Positions 23,402 through 32,453 of a stretch of DNA of 64,000 bases are shown here, piece after piece. The number at the start of each line of letters is the position of its first letter. Position 1 is the first letter of the stretch. The stretch is from assembly GCF_900176605.1 (NCBI RefSeq), contig NZ_FXLP01000005.1, forward strand, positions 799,064 through 863,063. The letters are read 5' to 3'. The notes beneath the pieces are model-generated. The model saw only the letters and a list, made by a program, of their open reading frames with translations. It was not told where the DNA came from and made no database searches. Made by a program: the position numbers and the translations under genes. Source of the stretch: Peptoniphilus vaginalis. GTDB lineage: Bacteria > Bacillota > Clostridia > Tissierellales > Peptoniphilaceae.

Positions 23402-24799
23402 TTACATCCTTGGTCTTGCTCCATCAGGTAGTGGTGATATGAATTTTTCTCCACGCACCTTTATAAATTCTTCGTGAGCCTTCTTAACAAGTTCAGGGTT
23501 TTCTATAAAGCTTCTTGCAGCTCTTGACATTACATTAGATGCCTTTAACATTCCCTTCATAGCCATAGAGGACTTCCCTTGAGCAACTTCTTGCCAAGAG
23601 TGAGCTGTTGTTCCTATTGCAAAGCAAGCTGTAATAATTTGTGCAGTTGGCACAACATTAGAGCAGTCACCAACATCTGATGATCCCATTCCCAACTCAT
23701 CGGAATGCTTGTAGTCCAAAATCTTATCATAAAGTATGTGATCCTTTAGGTAGGCTAACTCATCAACCTTGTCAACTGCATAGACAAGAGTTTGTTCGCT
23801 TTCAATATTTTCTTCTGGGAAAGTAGCCCTAAAGTTCTCTGCATATTTTAATTCTTCTTCTGTAAAGTCAATTGGTCCCTCTTCCAAGAAGGCCTTGTAA
23901 AGTTCTTCTTCAATTACAGGATTTGGAATTACATTGGAACAAGCCTTATCGAAAATTATTTCTGGCTCAGTTTCAGTCATTAGTCCTGCACCTTCAACAA
24001 TTTTTTCAAATCTCTTGTAAAGTCTATTAACATGTTCTGTGTCCTTTGATCTGATTAGGTAAAGTCCTTCAGCATAAGGTTGGACAACGTTAGGTGATGC
24101 TGATCCCGGATCAATGATTGAGTAGTGAATTCTTTCGAAGTCTTGCATGTGTTCCCTTAAGAATTGAACACCAATATTAACTAGCTCTAGTCCATCAAGG
24201 GCAGATCTTCCTAAGTGAGGAGATGCTGCTGCATGAGCTCCCTTACCTCTAAACCTAACATAAACTTGTTTGTTAGCTTGAAGAGATCCTGTGAAAATTG
24301 CATTGGCGTTAAAGGGGTGCCATGCAATGACAATATCTGCTAGATCAAAGCAACCTGCCTTTGCCATAAAGGCCTTACCACTTCCACCTTCTTCTGCCGG
24401 ACAGCCAAAGTAAACTACCTTGCCCTCTAGCTTGTTTTCATCCATGTAGTCCTTTAACTTTAAGGCTGCACCTATTGATGCAGTACCTAAGAGGTGGTGA
24501 CCACAACCATGTCCACAAGCTCCATCAACTTTTTCCTTCCTTTCAGCCAAGTCCTCAACTTGCGAAAGTCCAGATAGGGCATCAAACTCGCCTAAGAAAC
24601 CAACTGTTACTCCCTTGCCTCTTTCATATTCAGCAGAAAAAGCTGTTGGAAGATCAGCCAAGTTATCATTTATTTTAAAACCATGCTTTTTTAAAATTTC
24701 TTTTTGAGCTTCAATGGACTTAATTTCTTTCCATTTAATTTCAGCATATTCCCAAATATTTTTTGCAAGGTCTATTAGCTCTTTATTGTATTTATCCAT
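23402..24799 (-). CDS. M20-family amidohydrolase (AbgB-like)
   Basis: Cytoplasmic zinc hydrolase of 465 aa. Metal-site motifs are CGHGCGHHLLGTAS (about 95-108), GCPAEEGGSGKAFM, IAWHPFNAN and the C-terminal GSSDVGDCSNVVP with HSWQEV. The insert dimerisation domain carries RGKGAHAAASPHLGRSALD. The closest named relatives are AbgB-type aminobenzoyl-glutamate or aminoacyl amidases, which release an amino acid such as glutamate. It lies in the same direction as the glutaminase and membrane-protein genes upstream (98 bp gap), so it may process imported acyl-amino acids or short peptides. Substrate is not readable. Confidence 0.85.
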   Translation of the reverse strand: MDKYNKELIDLAKNIWEYAEIKWKEIKSIEAQKEILKKHGFKINDNLADLPTAFSAEYERGKGVTVGFLGEFDALSGLSQVEDLAERKEKVDGACGHGCGHHLLGTASIGAALKLKDYMDENKLEGKVVYFGCPAEEGGSGKAFMAKAGCFDLADIVIAWHPFNANAIFTGSLQANKQVYVRFRGKGAHAAASPHLGRSALDGLELVNIGVQFLREHMQDFERIHYSIIDPGSASPNVVQPYAEGLYLIRSKDTEHVNRLYKRFEKIVEGAGLMTETEPEIIFDKACSNVIPNPVIEEELYKAFLEEGPIDFTEEELKYAENFRATFPEENIESEQTLVYAVDKVDELAYLKDHILYDKILDYKHSDELGMGSSDVGDCSNVVPTAQIITACFAIGTTAHSWQEVAQGKSSMAMKGMLKASNVMSRAARSFIENPELVKKAHEEFIKVRGEKFISPLPDGARPRM

Positions 24800-24897
24800 A
24801 TCCTTCTCCTTAAAATTTTATTTATGAATTCATCAATCTTTCTTCTTTATAATTTATAAACTCTTGAACTTTTTCAAGCAAAGAAAACTTAAAAAGT

Positions 24898-25821
24898 TTA
24901 ATAAAAGTTTAAATCCAATTCCTTAGAAATTTTTTCTAGCATCTTAAGACCTGCAACAGAATTTCCAAAGGAGTCGAGTCCTGGGCAAAATGTACAGATG
25001 CCAATTTCTTTGTTTGTAGTTGCCATTATGCCTCCGCCTACTCCACTCTTAGCAGGTAGCCCAATGTCTATTGCGAAGTCACCAGAATAGTTATAGGTTC
25101 CACAAATTGCCATTAGTGTTCTAAGAATTCTTGCATTCCCCTTCTTAATTATTTGCTCTCCTTCTAAATTTTTCCCATCTTTAGAAATCATAGAAGCAAA
25201 GGTTGCAAGGTCTCTAGTGTTAACCATAATACTACAAGCAAGATTGTATAAGTTTATAACATCTTCTACAGAAGTGTACCTATCAATTGTTCCATGTTTT
25301 TTTAGAATCCAAGCAAGGGCAAGGTTATTCTCTCCACCTGTTCTTGCTGTATCAAGTAGGGTTTGACTGTAGTCTAGACTCTCATCTTCCATTACTAGTC
25401 TTGCTCTTTTCATTAAGACTTCAACAGACTTATCCTTAAATTTTTTATAAATTAAGTAGGCTGAAGTAATTGCTCCTGCATTTATAAAGGGGTTAACAGG
25501 TTTACCCCCCTCTGCCTCCAAGTCCAATATAGAATTGTAGGCCTTTGATGATCCTTCAAGTCTCATATACTCTTTGATTTCAGAAAGTTCATAATTTTCT
25601 AAAACAATTTCAAAGAGCAGTACTTTTACAATTGACATAATTGCAAATTCTTCACGAGACCTCCCTGCTTCATAAACCTTTCCATCTTTGTCAATGATGC
25701 AAGCCCCAAGAGCATTTTTATCTGCGTCTTTTAAAATTTCTATATAGTCTACAAGCTTTCCTTGGCTTGTAAAATTTTTTCCATAATCAATTACTGATTC
25801 TAAAAATTTATCCAAATTCAT
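24898..25821 (-). CDS. glsA: Glutaminase (serine-dependent beta-lactamase-like)
   Basis: Cytoplasmic enzyme of 307 aa that hydrolyses glutamine to glutamate and ammonia. The catalytic Ser-x-x-Lys is in FAIMSIVKVLLFE (about 61-64). Other family marks are NPFINAGAI, RTGGENNLALAW, MVNTRDLATFASMISKDG and the C-terminal SGVGGGIMA. Length is typical. It begins 2 bp after the stop of a membrane-protein gene and is clearly part of the operon with the two membrane proteins at 25824-27259. Glutamate and ammonia release would feed amino-acid fermentation or acid resistance. Confidence 0.92.
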   Translation of the reverse strand: MNLDKFLESVIDYGKNFTSQGKLVDYIEILKDADKNALGACIIDKDGKVYEAGRSREEFAIMSIVKVLLFEIVLENYELSEIKEYMRLEGSSKAYNSILDLEAEGGKPVNPFINAGAITSAYLIYKKFKDKSVEVLMKRARLVMEDESLDYSQTLLDTARTGGENNLALAWILKKHGTIDRYTSVEDVINLYNLACSIMVNTRDLATFASMISKDGKNLEGEQIIKKGNARILRTLMAICGTYNYSGDFAIDIGLPAKSGVGGGIMATTNKEIGICTFCPGLDSFGNSVAGLKMLEKISKELDLNFY

Positions 25822-25823
25822 AA

Positions 25824-26531
25824 TTAATCCTTTTTTTCTAACTTAACTATGCCTGACTTGTAATAAGCGTAAGCAATTAGTAAAGTTACTCCAAGCATAA
25901 TGAGCATAGCGTAACCTTCCTTACCTGCAATTGGCATCACTAAGAAGTTAAAGGCATAAACTATAATAAGAGATGTTATAGCTATAAGAGGCTTTCTTGG
26001 TGCCTTGTATTTTGAACCAGCTCCTCTTGATATAAAGGCAGAGATTCCCATTGACCCATATAGGGCTGGAAGGATGTAGTTGGTTGCAATAGCAACACTT
26101 TCTGTTTGAAGAATTGGTTTTAATGGTGCCAAAAGAATTACACCAAGAACTACTGTTATCATAGAAACCATTCCTGAAACTGTAACTGCTATCATTCCCA
26201 TAACGTCAGCTTCTTCTGTACCTGGAGTTGCATCTACAGTTGCAATAGCTGATAGGTAGCAAGGAAATTTGATATTCATAACATTACCAAGAATTGAATT
26301 TAGATAACAAGTTGTACCACCAATTGGAATCATAGAAAGTTGTTCTGCCAAGGCTGTCGGTACAAAAAGTGCCATTAGCGGACCAGCAACAGATGCTATA
26401 AGAGACCACTCAGGCCACATTCCATAAATTGTACACATTACTGCAGGAATACCTAGCATAAGAGCCATTGCTATAAGGGTTGCAATGATTCCATATCTAT
26501 AAGTATTTTTCATATAATTTGACATTTGCAT
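25824..26531 (-). CDS. Membrane protein, partner of the DUF5058-like protein
   Basis: The protein has 235 aa with about seven hydrophobic segments (near 15-35, 40-65, 75-90, 105-135, 145-165, 175-200, 205-225). I cannot assign a named family with confidence. GGTTCYLNSILGNVMNIKFPC and DATPGTEEADVMGMIAVTVSG look like conserved loop and helix-break signatures. AGGAGG lies six bases before the ATG, and the start is 2 bp past the stop of the other membrane-protein gene. The two probably form one membrane complex; a transporter for glutamine or a peptide is the simplest guess from the glutaminase and amidohydrolase neighbours. Confidence 0.6.
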   Translation of the reverse strand: MQMSNYMKNTYRYGIIATLIAMALMLGIPAVMCTIYGMWPEWSLIASVAGPLMALFVPTALAEQLSMIPIGGTTCYLNSILGNVMNIKFPCYLSAIATVDATPGTEEADVMGMIAVTVSGMVSMITVVLGVILLAPLKPILQTESVAIATNYILPALYGSMGISAFISRGAGSKYKAPRKPLIAITSLIIVYAFNFLVMPIAGKEGYAMLIMLGVTLLIAYAYYKSGIVKLEKKD

Positions 26532-26533
26532 AA

Positions 26534-27259
26534 TTAACCTCCTATTCCCATATTAGTGAAAATAACTGATGCTGCCATTGCTCCAACAAGGGCAAAGGAC
26601 ATTGTAAAATCGTTTAACCAAGTGACTTTGTATTTTGTCGCAATCTTTGAACAAATCACTGTTATCAACATACTAACTATAATTGTAAGTAAGTGAATAG
26701 TTGACTTAACTGATTGAACTGGTACGAATACTGACATCATACCAACTACAAGAACAGATAATGCAAGATCACCAAAAGGAGTATCCTTTTCTCCAGCCTT
26801 AAGTACACCTGTGTGAACTCTTTTTAATGCAACAATGTTAAAAACCATACCTGCCATAATAGCGATACTCATTACAAACATTATTGCTCCAATAACTTCA
26901 GGAGTTCCATTAGATAAAAAATCTTCAAAGCCTTCAAAGCCTGCTCCCTTAACTGATAAGTCAGCTGCCATAAGTTCGTAAGGAAGTGATCCTACTACTG
27001 AAAGTCTAAACCATGGCCAAGGTACTCCAAGGATTGGTGCAAGTGTAATAAGACCTATAATGATGGAAACTGATGGAACAATTGAAAATATTATTGAAGT
27101 TCTTATTACTGATTTGATTTTGTCCTTACCAATATTAAGCTCTCCTGCTCTTTTTATTGCCCTTTTGCAAAAAAAGATACACATTCCAAAAATAATTGCA
27201 AGTGATATACCTACTAGTAGGTATAGGGGTTTTGAATTTAGAATACTTAATAAATCCAT
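26534..27259 (-). CDS. DUF5058-like membrane protein
   Basis: The protein has 241 aa with about six to seven membrane helices. The pattern SIVPSVSIIIGLITLAPILG and PWPWFRLSVVGSLPYELMAA, with a long loop (GFEGFEDFLSNGTPEVIGA), agrees with my memory of DUF5058 proteins, which have no proven function. It is the first gene of a four-gene run (two membrane proteins, glutaminase, then amidohydrolase). A TATAAT at 27349-27344 on the minus strand with a weak -35 is a likely promoter. Confidence 0.6.
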   Translation of the reverse strand: MDLLSILNSKPLYLLVGISLAIIFGMCIFFCKRAIKRAGELNIGKDKIKSVIRTSIIFSIVPSVSIIIGLITLAPILGVPWPWFRLSVVGSLPYELMAADLSVKGAGFEGFEDFLSNGTPEVIGAIMFVMSIAIMAGMVFNIVALKRVHTGVLKAGEKDTPFGDLALSVLVVGMMSVFVPVQSVKSTIHLLTIIVSMLITVICSKIATKYKVTWLNDFTMSFALVGAMAASVIFTNMGIGG

Positions 27260-27486
27260 AAACTCATCTCCTTATAAAAAATTTTTATTAGATCAGTAAG
27301 TCTCCTAGTATGTAAGGTTTTTATACTGACTTAATATACTCTTATTATATCCAACTTCGTGCTTAAAGTTAAACAATATTTTAGTAAAATAATTTATTGC
27401 ATTAGTAAGTTGAGATTAATAAAAATTTTGTTTGCAACCAGCTAGCTTTAATTTTGGAAAAATTTTTTTAAAACTTTTAAAGAATA

Positions 27487-27513
27487 AAAAAGAACTCCCT
27501 AATCAGGAGTCCT
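27487..27513 (-). terminator. Intrinsic terminator of the pyr operon
   Basis: AGGACTCC and GGGAGTTCT pair (one G-U) and are followed by six Ts on the minus strand. The rest of the interval 27260-27533 holds only the upstream operon's promoter. Confidence 0.8.
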
Positions 27514-27533
27514 AAAATCAAAATTTGTAATCT

Positions 27534-28439
27534 TTAAACTAATTTTTTTATAAAGTCCTTTGCGTTTTTATTTTTTTCTTCCAAATACCTTTCAAGGTCA
27601 GAGATAATTTCTGCTCCTCCATTGGGGTTCATAAAGTTATAGGTTCCAACCTCTACTGCTGTGGCTCCTGCCATTAAAAACTCTAAGACATCTTTGTAGT
27701 TAGATATGCCTCCCATACCAATTATTGGAATATCTACATTTTTTGCAACTTGGTGGAGGATCCTTAAAGCAATTGGTTTTACTGCTGGACCTGATAGGCC
27801 TGCGTAAGTATTCTTAAAGGGAATTTCTCCTCTGTCTAAATCAATTGCCATGCCGAGAATTGTATTTATAAGAGAAAGTCCTGTTGCACCTTCAGCTTCC
27901 ACTGCCTTGGCTATGCCAACAATGTCGCCAGCGTTGGGAGAAAGCTTTACAAAAACTTTTTTGTTTGTCACCTTCATCACTTCTCTTACAACTTTTGCAG
28001 CAGAGTCCTTGTCCATACCAAAGGCCATGCCACCTTCCTTGACGTTGGGACAAGAAATATTTAATTCAATGGCAGCGAAGTCATAGTCATTTAAAATTTC
28101 TGCTGACTCAATGTATTCTTCTATAGTATTGCCACCAAGGTTGACGAAGACTTCTGTCCCAAGTTTATTCATGTCATGGATTTTTGTTTTTACAAATTCT
28201 TCAACTCCTGGGTTCTCAAGTCCTATTGAGTTTAAAATTCCTGATGGAGTTTCCCAAATTCTTATGCCTTCATTTCCCTTCTTGGGATGTCTTGTGATCC
28301 CCTTGGAAGAAATCCCTCCAAGAATCTTCGGGTCGTAAAAGTCTTTGAACTCTTCTCCAAATCCATAGGTACCACTTGCCATTATTATTGGATTTTTTAA
28401 TTTTATTCCTGCTAAATCTATTTCAGTCCTAGAAGTCAA
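27534..28439 (-). CDS. pyrD: Dihydroorotate dehydrogenase, catalytic subunit (class 1B)
   Basis: The FMN enzyme has 301 aa and oxidises dihydroorotate to orotate in UMP synthesis. TTG 28439 is chosen as start (GGGAGTG six bases upstream), giving MTSRTEIDLAGIKLKNPI, a normal PyrD beginning; a longer frame to 28526 runs inside pyrK and is rejected. Motifs: PIIMASGTYGFG, NPGVEEF, ELNISCPNVKEGG with the catalytic Cys of class 1B, VKLSPNAGD, and the FMN-phosphate loop IGMGGISNYKDVLEFLMAGA. It overlaps pyrK by 11 bp. PyrK presence shows NAD+ is the acceptor. Confidence 0.93.
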   Translation of the reverse strand: MTSRTEIDLAGIKLKNPIIMASGTYGFGEEFKDFYDPKILGGISSKGITRHPKKGNEGIRIWETPSGILNSIGLENPGVEEFVKTKIHDMNKLGTEVFVNLGGNTIEEYIESAEILNDYDFAAIELNISCPNVKEGGMAFGMDKDSAAKVVREVMKVTNKKVFVKLSPNAGDIVGIAKAVEAEGATGLSLINTILGMAIDLDRGEIPFKNTYAGLSGPAVKPIALRILHQVAKNVDIPIIGMGGISNYKDVLEFLMAGATAVEVGTYNFMNPNGGAEIISDLERYLEEKNKNAKDFIKKLV

Positions 28440-29130
28440 GTAGATCACTCCCCTTAAATACTGGCCCTTCCTTGCAAGATCTTCTTCTGCCCTTTTTTGT
28501 GTCACAAGAACATGATAGGCAGGCACCTACGCCACACCCCATTCTCTTTTCAAGAGATACATAGGTCCTTATGTCATGAGCTTTTGCAAGTTCAACAACT
28601 TTTTTCATCATAATTTCTGGCCCACAAGTGTAAATTAGGTCGTGGTTTTGGAAATCAATTATATCTGTTATGAAGCCGCCTTTTTTTATTTTTATGTCGC
28701 AACTAATATCTTTAAAGGCATTTTCAAGTTCAAGCTCTTCTCTTTCTCCAATGTAGAGGATGATTTTTGAATTTGCTTTAAGTTTTTGAATTTCCTTAAT
28801 TAGATAGTGAAAGGGTGCAAGACCAACTCCACCACCTACTAGGGCAACTTCATCTACGTTGGCGTAGAAGGCATTGCCAAAGGGACCAAATAATTTTATC
28901 TCGTCGCCTGCTTGCAATTTTTCAAGTATCTTTGTCCCCTCTCCTCTCTTTTCAATTAGAAAGTCAACTCCATCAGTGAAGTCATAGACAGAAATTGGCC
29001 TCGAAAGAGTTGGATAAGACTCCCATGCCCTTAACATAAAAAATTGTCCTGGATAAACTTTTACATCTAGGTCTGTCCTAAGTATGAAGTAGTCCTTACA
29101 CACCTCAATGTTTTCTATTACCTTCGCCAT
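28429..29130 (-). CDS. pyrK: Dihydroorotate dehydrogenase electron-transfer subunit
   Basis: The protein has 233 aa and passes electrons from PyrD FMN to NAD+ through FAD and a [2Fe-2S] cluster. The FAD-binding motif is RPISVYDF (about 41), the NAD-binding glycine loop is VALVGGGVGLAPFHYL, and CGPEIMMKKV follows. Four Cys of the iron-sulfur cluster are in MGCGVGACLSCSC and RRRSCKEGPVF at the C-terminus. It begins 1 bp after pyrI. Confidence 0.93.
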   Translation of the reverse strand: MAKVIENIEVCKDYFILRTDLDVKVYPGQFFMLRAWESYPTLSRPISVYDFTDGVDFLIEKRGEGTKILEKLQAGDEIKLFGPFGNAFYANVDEVALVGGGVGLAPFHYLIKEIQKLKANSKIILYIGEREELELENAFKDISCDIKIKKGGFITDIIDFQNHDLIYTCGPEIMMKKVVELAKAHDIRTYVSLEKRMGCGVGACLSCSCDTKKGRRRSCKEGPVFKGSDLLDF

Positions 29131-29131
29131 A

Positions 29132-29563
29132 TCATTCTCCGTATGTGGTTACTGTGTCGCAATATTCGCACTTATACTCCTTCTTGTCCCTGTTGTAGAG
29201 GAAAAACTTGTGACCTGGCACTTCTCTTTCAGAGTTTGCGATGCATCTTGGGTTCTTGCAAGTCAATACACCTTCAACAAGCTCTGGCATTTCCATGCGA
29301 ATTTTTTTCACCCTTTCCCCATCTTCAATGAAGTTTACTGTTGTGTGAGGAGCAATTAGTCCTAGGACTGTGAAGTCCAAGTTGTAATCTGTTTCTATCT
29401 TTATTAGGTCCTTCTTGCCCATAGAAGTTGAAAAAATATTTTGCATAAGTACAACTGTATCTGTGACCTTATCAAGTTCAAGGGCTCTATAAAGAACGCG
29501 AGCCCTGCCTGCTTCTATGTGGTCGAGTACAATTCCCTTTTTTATTTTTGAAACATTTATCAT
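29132..29563 (-). CDS. pyrI: Aspartate carbamoyltransferase regulatory chain
   Basis: The 143-aa chain binds nucleotide effectors (CTP inhibits, ATP activates in enteric homologues) and holds PyrB trimers together. The zinc site uses two Cys pairs near the C-terminus: CKNPRCIAN and [10 protein letters not shown]. The nucleotide domain occupies residues 1-95. It overlaps pyrB by 4 bp (29560-29563), so the subunits are made in coupled fashion. Confidence 0.92.
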   Translation of the reverse strand: MINVSKIKKGIVLDHIEAGRARVLYRALELDKVTDTVVLMQNIFSTSMGKKDLIKIETDYNLDFTVLGLIAPHTTVNFIEDGERVKKIRMEMPELVEGVLTCKNPRCIANSEREVPGHKFFLYNRDKKEYKCEYCDTVTTYGE

Positions 29564-30471
29564 TTTGTAGCCTCCAAAAGTTTCATAATCAAAGCCATCC
29601 TGCCGTACATTCCAAATTTTGTTTGCTCAAAGTAAACTGCACGAGGGTCTTTATCCACTTCTGGTGCAATCTCATTTACTCTTGGTAGAGGATGAAGGAT
29701 TATCATATCTTCCTTAGCATTTTTTAATTTTTCTTCATTTAAGATGTAGTAGTCCTTTAACCTTTCATACTCATCAGAGGATACAAATCTTTCCTTTTGA
29801 ACCCTTGACATATAGAGGACGTCTAAGTCATCAATCACGCTTACAAGGTCCCTAGTCTCAACATAGTTTTCCTCGTCTATAAAGTTCTTAAAGGGCTCTG
29901 GCATCTTGAGCTCCTCTGGCGAAATAAAAATAAATTTTACATTTTCATAGCGATTAAGGGCTCTTACAAGAGAGTGAATTGTCCTTCCAAATTTTAAATC
30001 GCCACAAAGTCCTATAGTTAAATTGTCAAAGGATTTTTTGTAGTGCCTTATTGTTATTAAGTCTGCAAGAGTTTGAGTTGGGTGAAAGTGTCCCCCGTCT
30101 CCTGCATTTATAATAGGCATTGTCTTAACTACCTTTGATGCCATAAGGGCTGCCCCTTCCTTTGGGTGACGCATAGCACAAATGTCCGCATAATTTTCTA
30201 TAACCCTAATGGTATCAAGTAGGGTCTCTCCCTTTGATGATGAGCTTACACCTGCGTCAGAAAATCCAATTACTCGTCCTCCCAGTCTTAGCATGGCTGT
30301 CTCAAAAGATAGTCTTGTCCTAGTGGAAGGCTCAAAAAAAAGACTAGCCAATAACTTATTGTCGCAAACATGAGAATAATCATCTGGATTTGCGATAATG
30401 TTATCAACTAGTCTAAAAATTTCTTCGTACTCTTCAGTTGTAAAATCTAGTGGCTCAATTAAATGTTTCAT
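29560..30471 (-). CDS. pyrB: Aspartate carbamoyltransferase catalytic chain
   Basis: Cytoplasmic enzyme of 303 aa joining carbamoyl phosphate and aspartate, the first committed pyrimidine step. Start ATG 30471 (GGAGG five bases upstream; a start 12 bases earlier lacks spacing). Motifs: the carbamoyl-phosphate loop [13 protein letters not shown] (about 49), [12 protein letters not shown] with the mobile loop Ser/Lys, [22 protein letters not shown] and HPLPRVNEI. It is the first gene of pyrB-pyrI-pyrK-pyrD. No PyrR-type attenuator was seen; instead an inverted repeat lies in the divergent promoter region. Confidence 0.95.
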   Translation of the reverse strand: MKHLIEPLDFTTEEYEEIFRLVDNIIANPDDYSHVCDNKLLASLFFEPSTRTRLSFETAMLRLGGRVIGFSDAGVSSSSKGETLLDTIRVIENYADICAMRHPKEGAALMASKVVKTMPIINAGDGGHFHPTQTLADLITIRHYKKSFDNLTIGLCGDLKFGRTIHSLVRALNRYENVKFIFISPEELKMPEPFKNFIDEENYVETRDLVSVIDDLDVLYMSRVQKERFVSSDEYERLKDYYILNEEKLKNAKEDMIILHPLPRVNEIAPEVDKDPRAVYFEQTKFGMYGRMALIMKLLEATK

Positions 30472-30528
30472 CCTAACCTCCATCTAATATTTTATCTTTT
30501 CTATATTACTTCAAATTTTTATAATTGT

Positions 30529-30559
30529 AAAGTATAATAGAAAAAATATGTTATACTTT
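30529..30559. promoter_or_regulatory. Inverted repeat between divergent pyrB and guanylate-kinase-like genes
   Basis: AAAGTATAA (30529-30537) and TTATACTTT (30551-30559) are perfect inverse copies 13 bp apart, each holding a -10-like element for one direction. It may be an operator or simply two facing promoters. Confidence 0.5.
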
Positions 30560-30585
30560 AATAAATTAAATTTTAAGGAGCAATT

Positions 30586-31122
30586 ATGATTTATTTAATA
30601 CTAGGACACTCTGGTTCAGGCAAGTCTACAATAAGAAATGCCTTGACTTCACACGGAATCGAAAAAATTATTACTTACACTACAAGAAAACCAAGAATCT
30701 CTGAAGTGGATGGCATGGATTATAACTTCATCGACTCAGAGCTTTTTAAGAAGATGGACAAGGAGAATTTATTTATTGGGACAACTTGCTACGTTGGCAA
30801 CTACTACTCAACCTTAAAGGAAGACCTTGAAAAGAATAACAACAAGCACAAGGACTGCGTTATTGTTGTGGACAAGGAAGGCGTCATAGCTATTAAAAAA
30901 GAATTTGAAAATGCCAAATCAATTTACCTAAAGTGCTCCAGGGATACTTTGAGGGATAGGATGATAAAGAGGCACGACAGTGCAAATGATATAGAAAAGA
31001 GACTTGATGTCTTGGAAGACCTTGACCCCTACGCTGACTATATCATTGATGCCGACAGGGATATAGACTCTGTCTTTGAGGATGTCATCACCTTAATAAA
31101 AAAGATCAAAGAGGGAAAATGA
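30586..31122 (+). CDS. Guanylate kinase-like P-loop kinase
   Basis: The protein has 178 aa. The P-loop is GHSGSGKST (residues 7-15), followed by the GMP-binding region YTTRKPRISEVDGMDYNFID and the lid/base segment LRDRMIKRHDSANDIEKRL. The family usually runs 190-210 residues, so this is slightly short and lacks part of the GMP-binding insert (the usual EWAxVHG-like stretch is replaced by IGTTCYVGNYYST). It may be a second kinase beside a standard gmk elsewhere. AAGGAG lies six bases before the ATG. It is divergent from pyrB. Confidence 0.75.
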   Translation: MIYLILGHSGSGKSTIRNALTSHGIEKIITYTTRKPRISEVDGMDYNFIDSELFKKMDKENLFIGTTCYVGNYYSTLKEDLEKNNNKHKDCVIVVDKEGVIAIKKEFENAKSIYLKCSRDTLRDRMIKRHDSANDIEKRLDVLEDLDPYADYIIDADRDIDSVFEDVITLIKKIKEGK

Positions 31123-31133
31123 TTTGCTTTTTC

Positions 31134-31161
31134 TTGACAATTTAATTTCTAGTGTTATTAT
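31134..31161 (+). promoter_or_regulatory. Promoter of the riboflavin operon
   Basis: TTGACA (31134-31139), 16 bp, TATTAT (31156-31161), about 20 bases before the FMN aptamer. Confidence 0.75.
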
Positions 31162-31181
31162 AAATTCATAAGTTAATAAAA

Positions 31182-31284
31182 CTCTTCAGGGCGAGGTGCA
31201 ATTCCTCACCGGCGGTAAAGTCCGCGAGCGAAAGCTGAATTGGTGAAATTCCAATACCGACAGTATAGTCTGGATGAAAGAAGA
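31182..31284 (+). promoter_or_regulatory. FMN riboswitch (RFN element)
   Basis: The conserved RFN blocks appear in order: CTTCAGGGCGAGGTG, AATTCCTCACCGGCGGTAAA, GTCCGCGAGCGAAAGCTGA, TTCCAATACCGACAGTATAG and TCTGGATGAAAGAAGA. It senses FMN and controls the four-gene riboflavin operon downstream through the terminator at 31302-31325. Confidence 0.97.
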
Positions 31285-31301
31285 TAAATTTTAAATTTTT
31301 T

Positions 31302-31325
31302 GAGCCCTGCATGGGCTCTTTTTTT
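31302..31325 (+). terminator. Riboswitch-controlled terminator before ribD
   Basis: GAGCCC-TGCAT-GGGCTC followed by seven or more Ts, ending 13 bases before the ribD start codon. FMN binding should favour it. Confidence 0.9.
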
Positions 31326-31337
31326 ATAGGTGATTTA

Positions 31338-32453
31338 ATGTATTTAGAAGATTTTAACGATATCTTTTACATGGAGCGTGCCCTTGAAATTGCAAGAGAG
31401 GGAACTGGCAAGACAAAGACCAACCCCCTCGTTGGCTGCGTAATTGTAAAAGATGACAAGATAATTGGCCAAGGTGCCCACCTAAAGTTTGGTGACAATC
31501 ATGCAGAAGTAAATGCCATCCTAGATGCAAAGTCTCGTGGCGAAGACATAAGAGGTGCAACCCTCTATGTCAACCTGGAGCCCTGCTCCCACTATGGCAA
31601 GACTCCTCCTTGCGCTGAAAGAATTGTAAAGGAAGGAATAAGAAGAGTTGTCATTGGAACATCTGACCCATTTGAAAAAGTTTCTGGCAGGGGAATAAAA
31701 ATTTTGGAGGATGCAGGCATTTCTGTTACAGAAGGTCTTTGCGAAGAAGAATGTTTAAACCTAAATGAAAGATTCTTCACTTACTTAAAAAACAAGAGGC
31801 CCTTTGTGGTCCTAAAGGCTGGCATGTCTCTTGACGGAAAAATTGCAACAAAGTCTGGCGAGTCCAAGTGGATTACATCAGAATTTTCACGAGCTCAGGG
31901 TCATGAACTAAGAGGTCAACTTGATGCAATAATGGTGGGAATAGGAACAGTCCTTGCAGATGACCCTACCCTTAACACCCGTCACGGCAAATATAAAAAC
32001 AACCCCATAAGGATTATCACAGATTCATCCTTGAGGATTCCCCTTGATGCAAAAGTCCTAAGAGATGACTTAGATTCTATTTGTATTCTTGCTACAACAG
32101 AAAACTGCGACAAGGATAAGTTAGAAAAATTAAAGGCAATGAAAAATGTTGAAGTCATAATTTGTAAGGATAAGGACAAGAGGGTTGACCTTAAAGATCT
32201 TATGGAAAAATTAAAGGGCTACGACATCTCCTCCATCCTACTTGAAGGTGGAAGAACCTTAAATGCAGAAATGCTAAAAAATAACTTAGTTGATAAATTT
32301 TACTTCTTCATTGCCCCAATCTTACTTGGGTCCAAGGGGATACCTGCCATAGGCGACCTTGAAATTGATGAGCTCAAAGATGCAATTAGGATAAAGGATA
32401 TGAAGTGCGAAAAATTATTTGATGACATACTTGTCACTGGAAGGTGTGATTAA
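31338..32453 (+). CDS. ribD: Bifunctional riboflavin deaminase/reductase
   Basis: The protein has 371 aa and catalyses the second and third steps from GTP to riboflavin. The deaminase domain (about 15-150) has the zinc motifs NHAEVNAI and LEPCSHYGKTPPCAERI. The reductase domain (about 155-371) has RPFVVLKAGMSLDGKIA, GESKWITS and LEGGRTLNAEML. ATG 31338 (AGGTG six bases upstream) is chosen over ATG 31311, which lies inside the terminator. It overlaps ribE and is the first gene of ribD-ribE-ribBA-ribH. Confidence 0.95.
   Translation: MYLEDFNDIFYMERALEIAREGTGKTKTNPLVGCVIVKDDKIIGQGAHLKFGDNHAEVNAILDAKSRGEDIRGATLYVNLEPCSHYGKTPPCAERIVKEGIRRVVIGTSDPFEKVSGRGIKILEDAGISVTEGLCEEECLNLNERFFTYLKNKRPFVVLKAGMSLDGKIATKSGESKWITSEFSRAQGHELRGQLDAIMVGIGTVLADDPTLNTRHGKYKNNPIRIITDSSLRIPLDAKVLRDDLDSICILATTENCDKDKLEKLKAMKNVEVIICKDKDKRVDLKDLMEKLKGYDISSILLEGGRTLNAEMLKNNLVDKFYFFIAPILLGSKGIPAIGDLEIDELKDAIRIKDMKCEKLFDDILVTGRCD

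Noticed and set aside
30472..30528. PyrR-type attenuator before pyrB
   Set aside because: The leader is short, with no antiterminator/terminator pair and no PyrR-binding loop.
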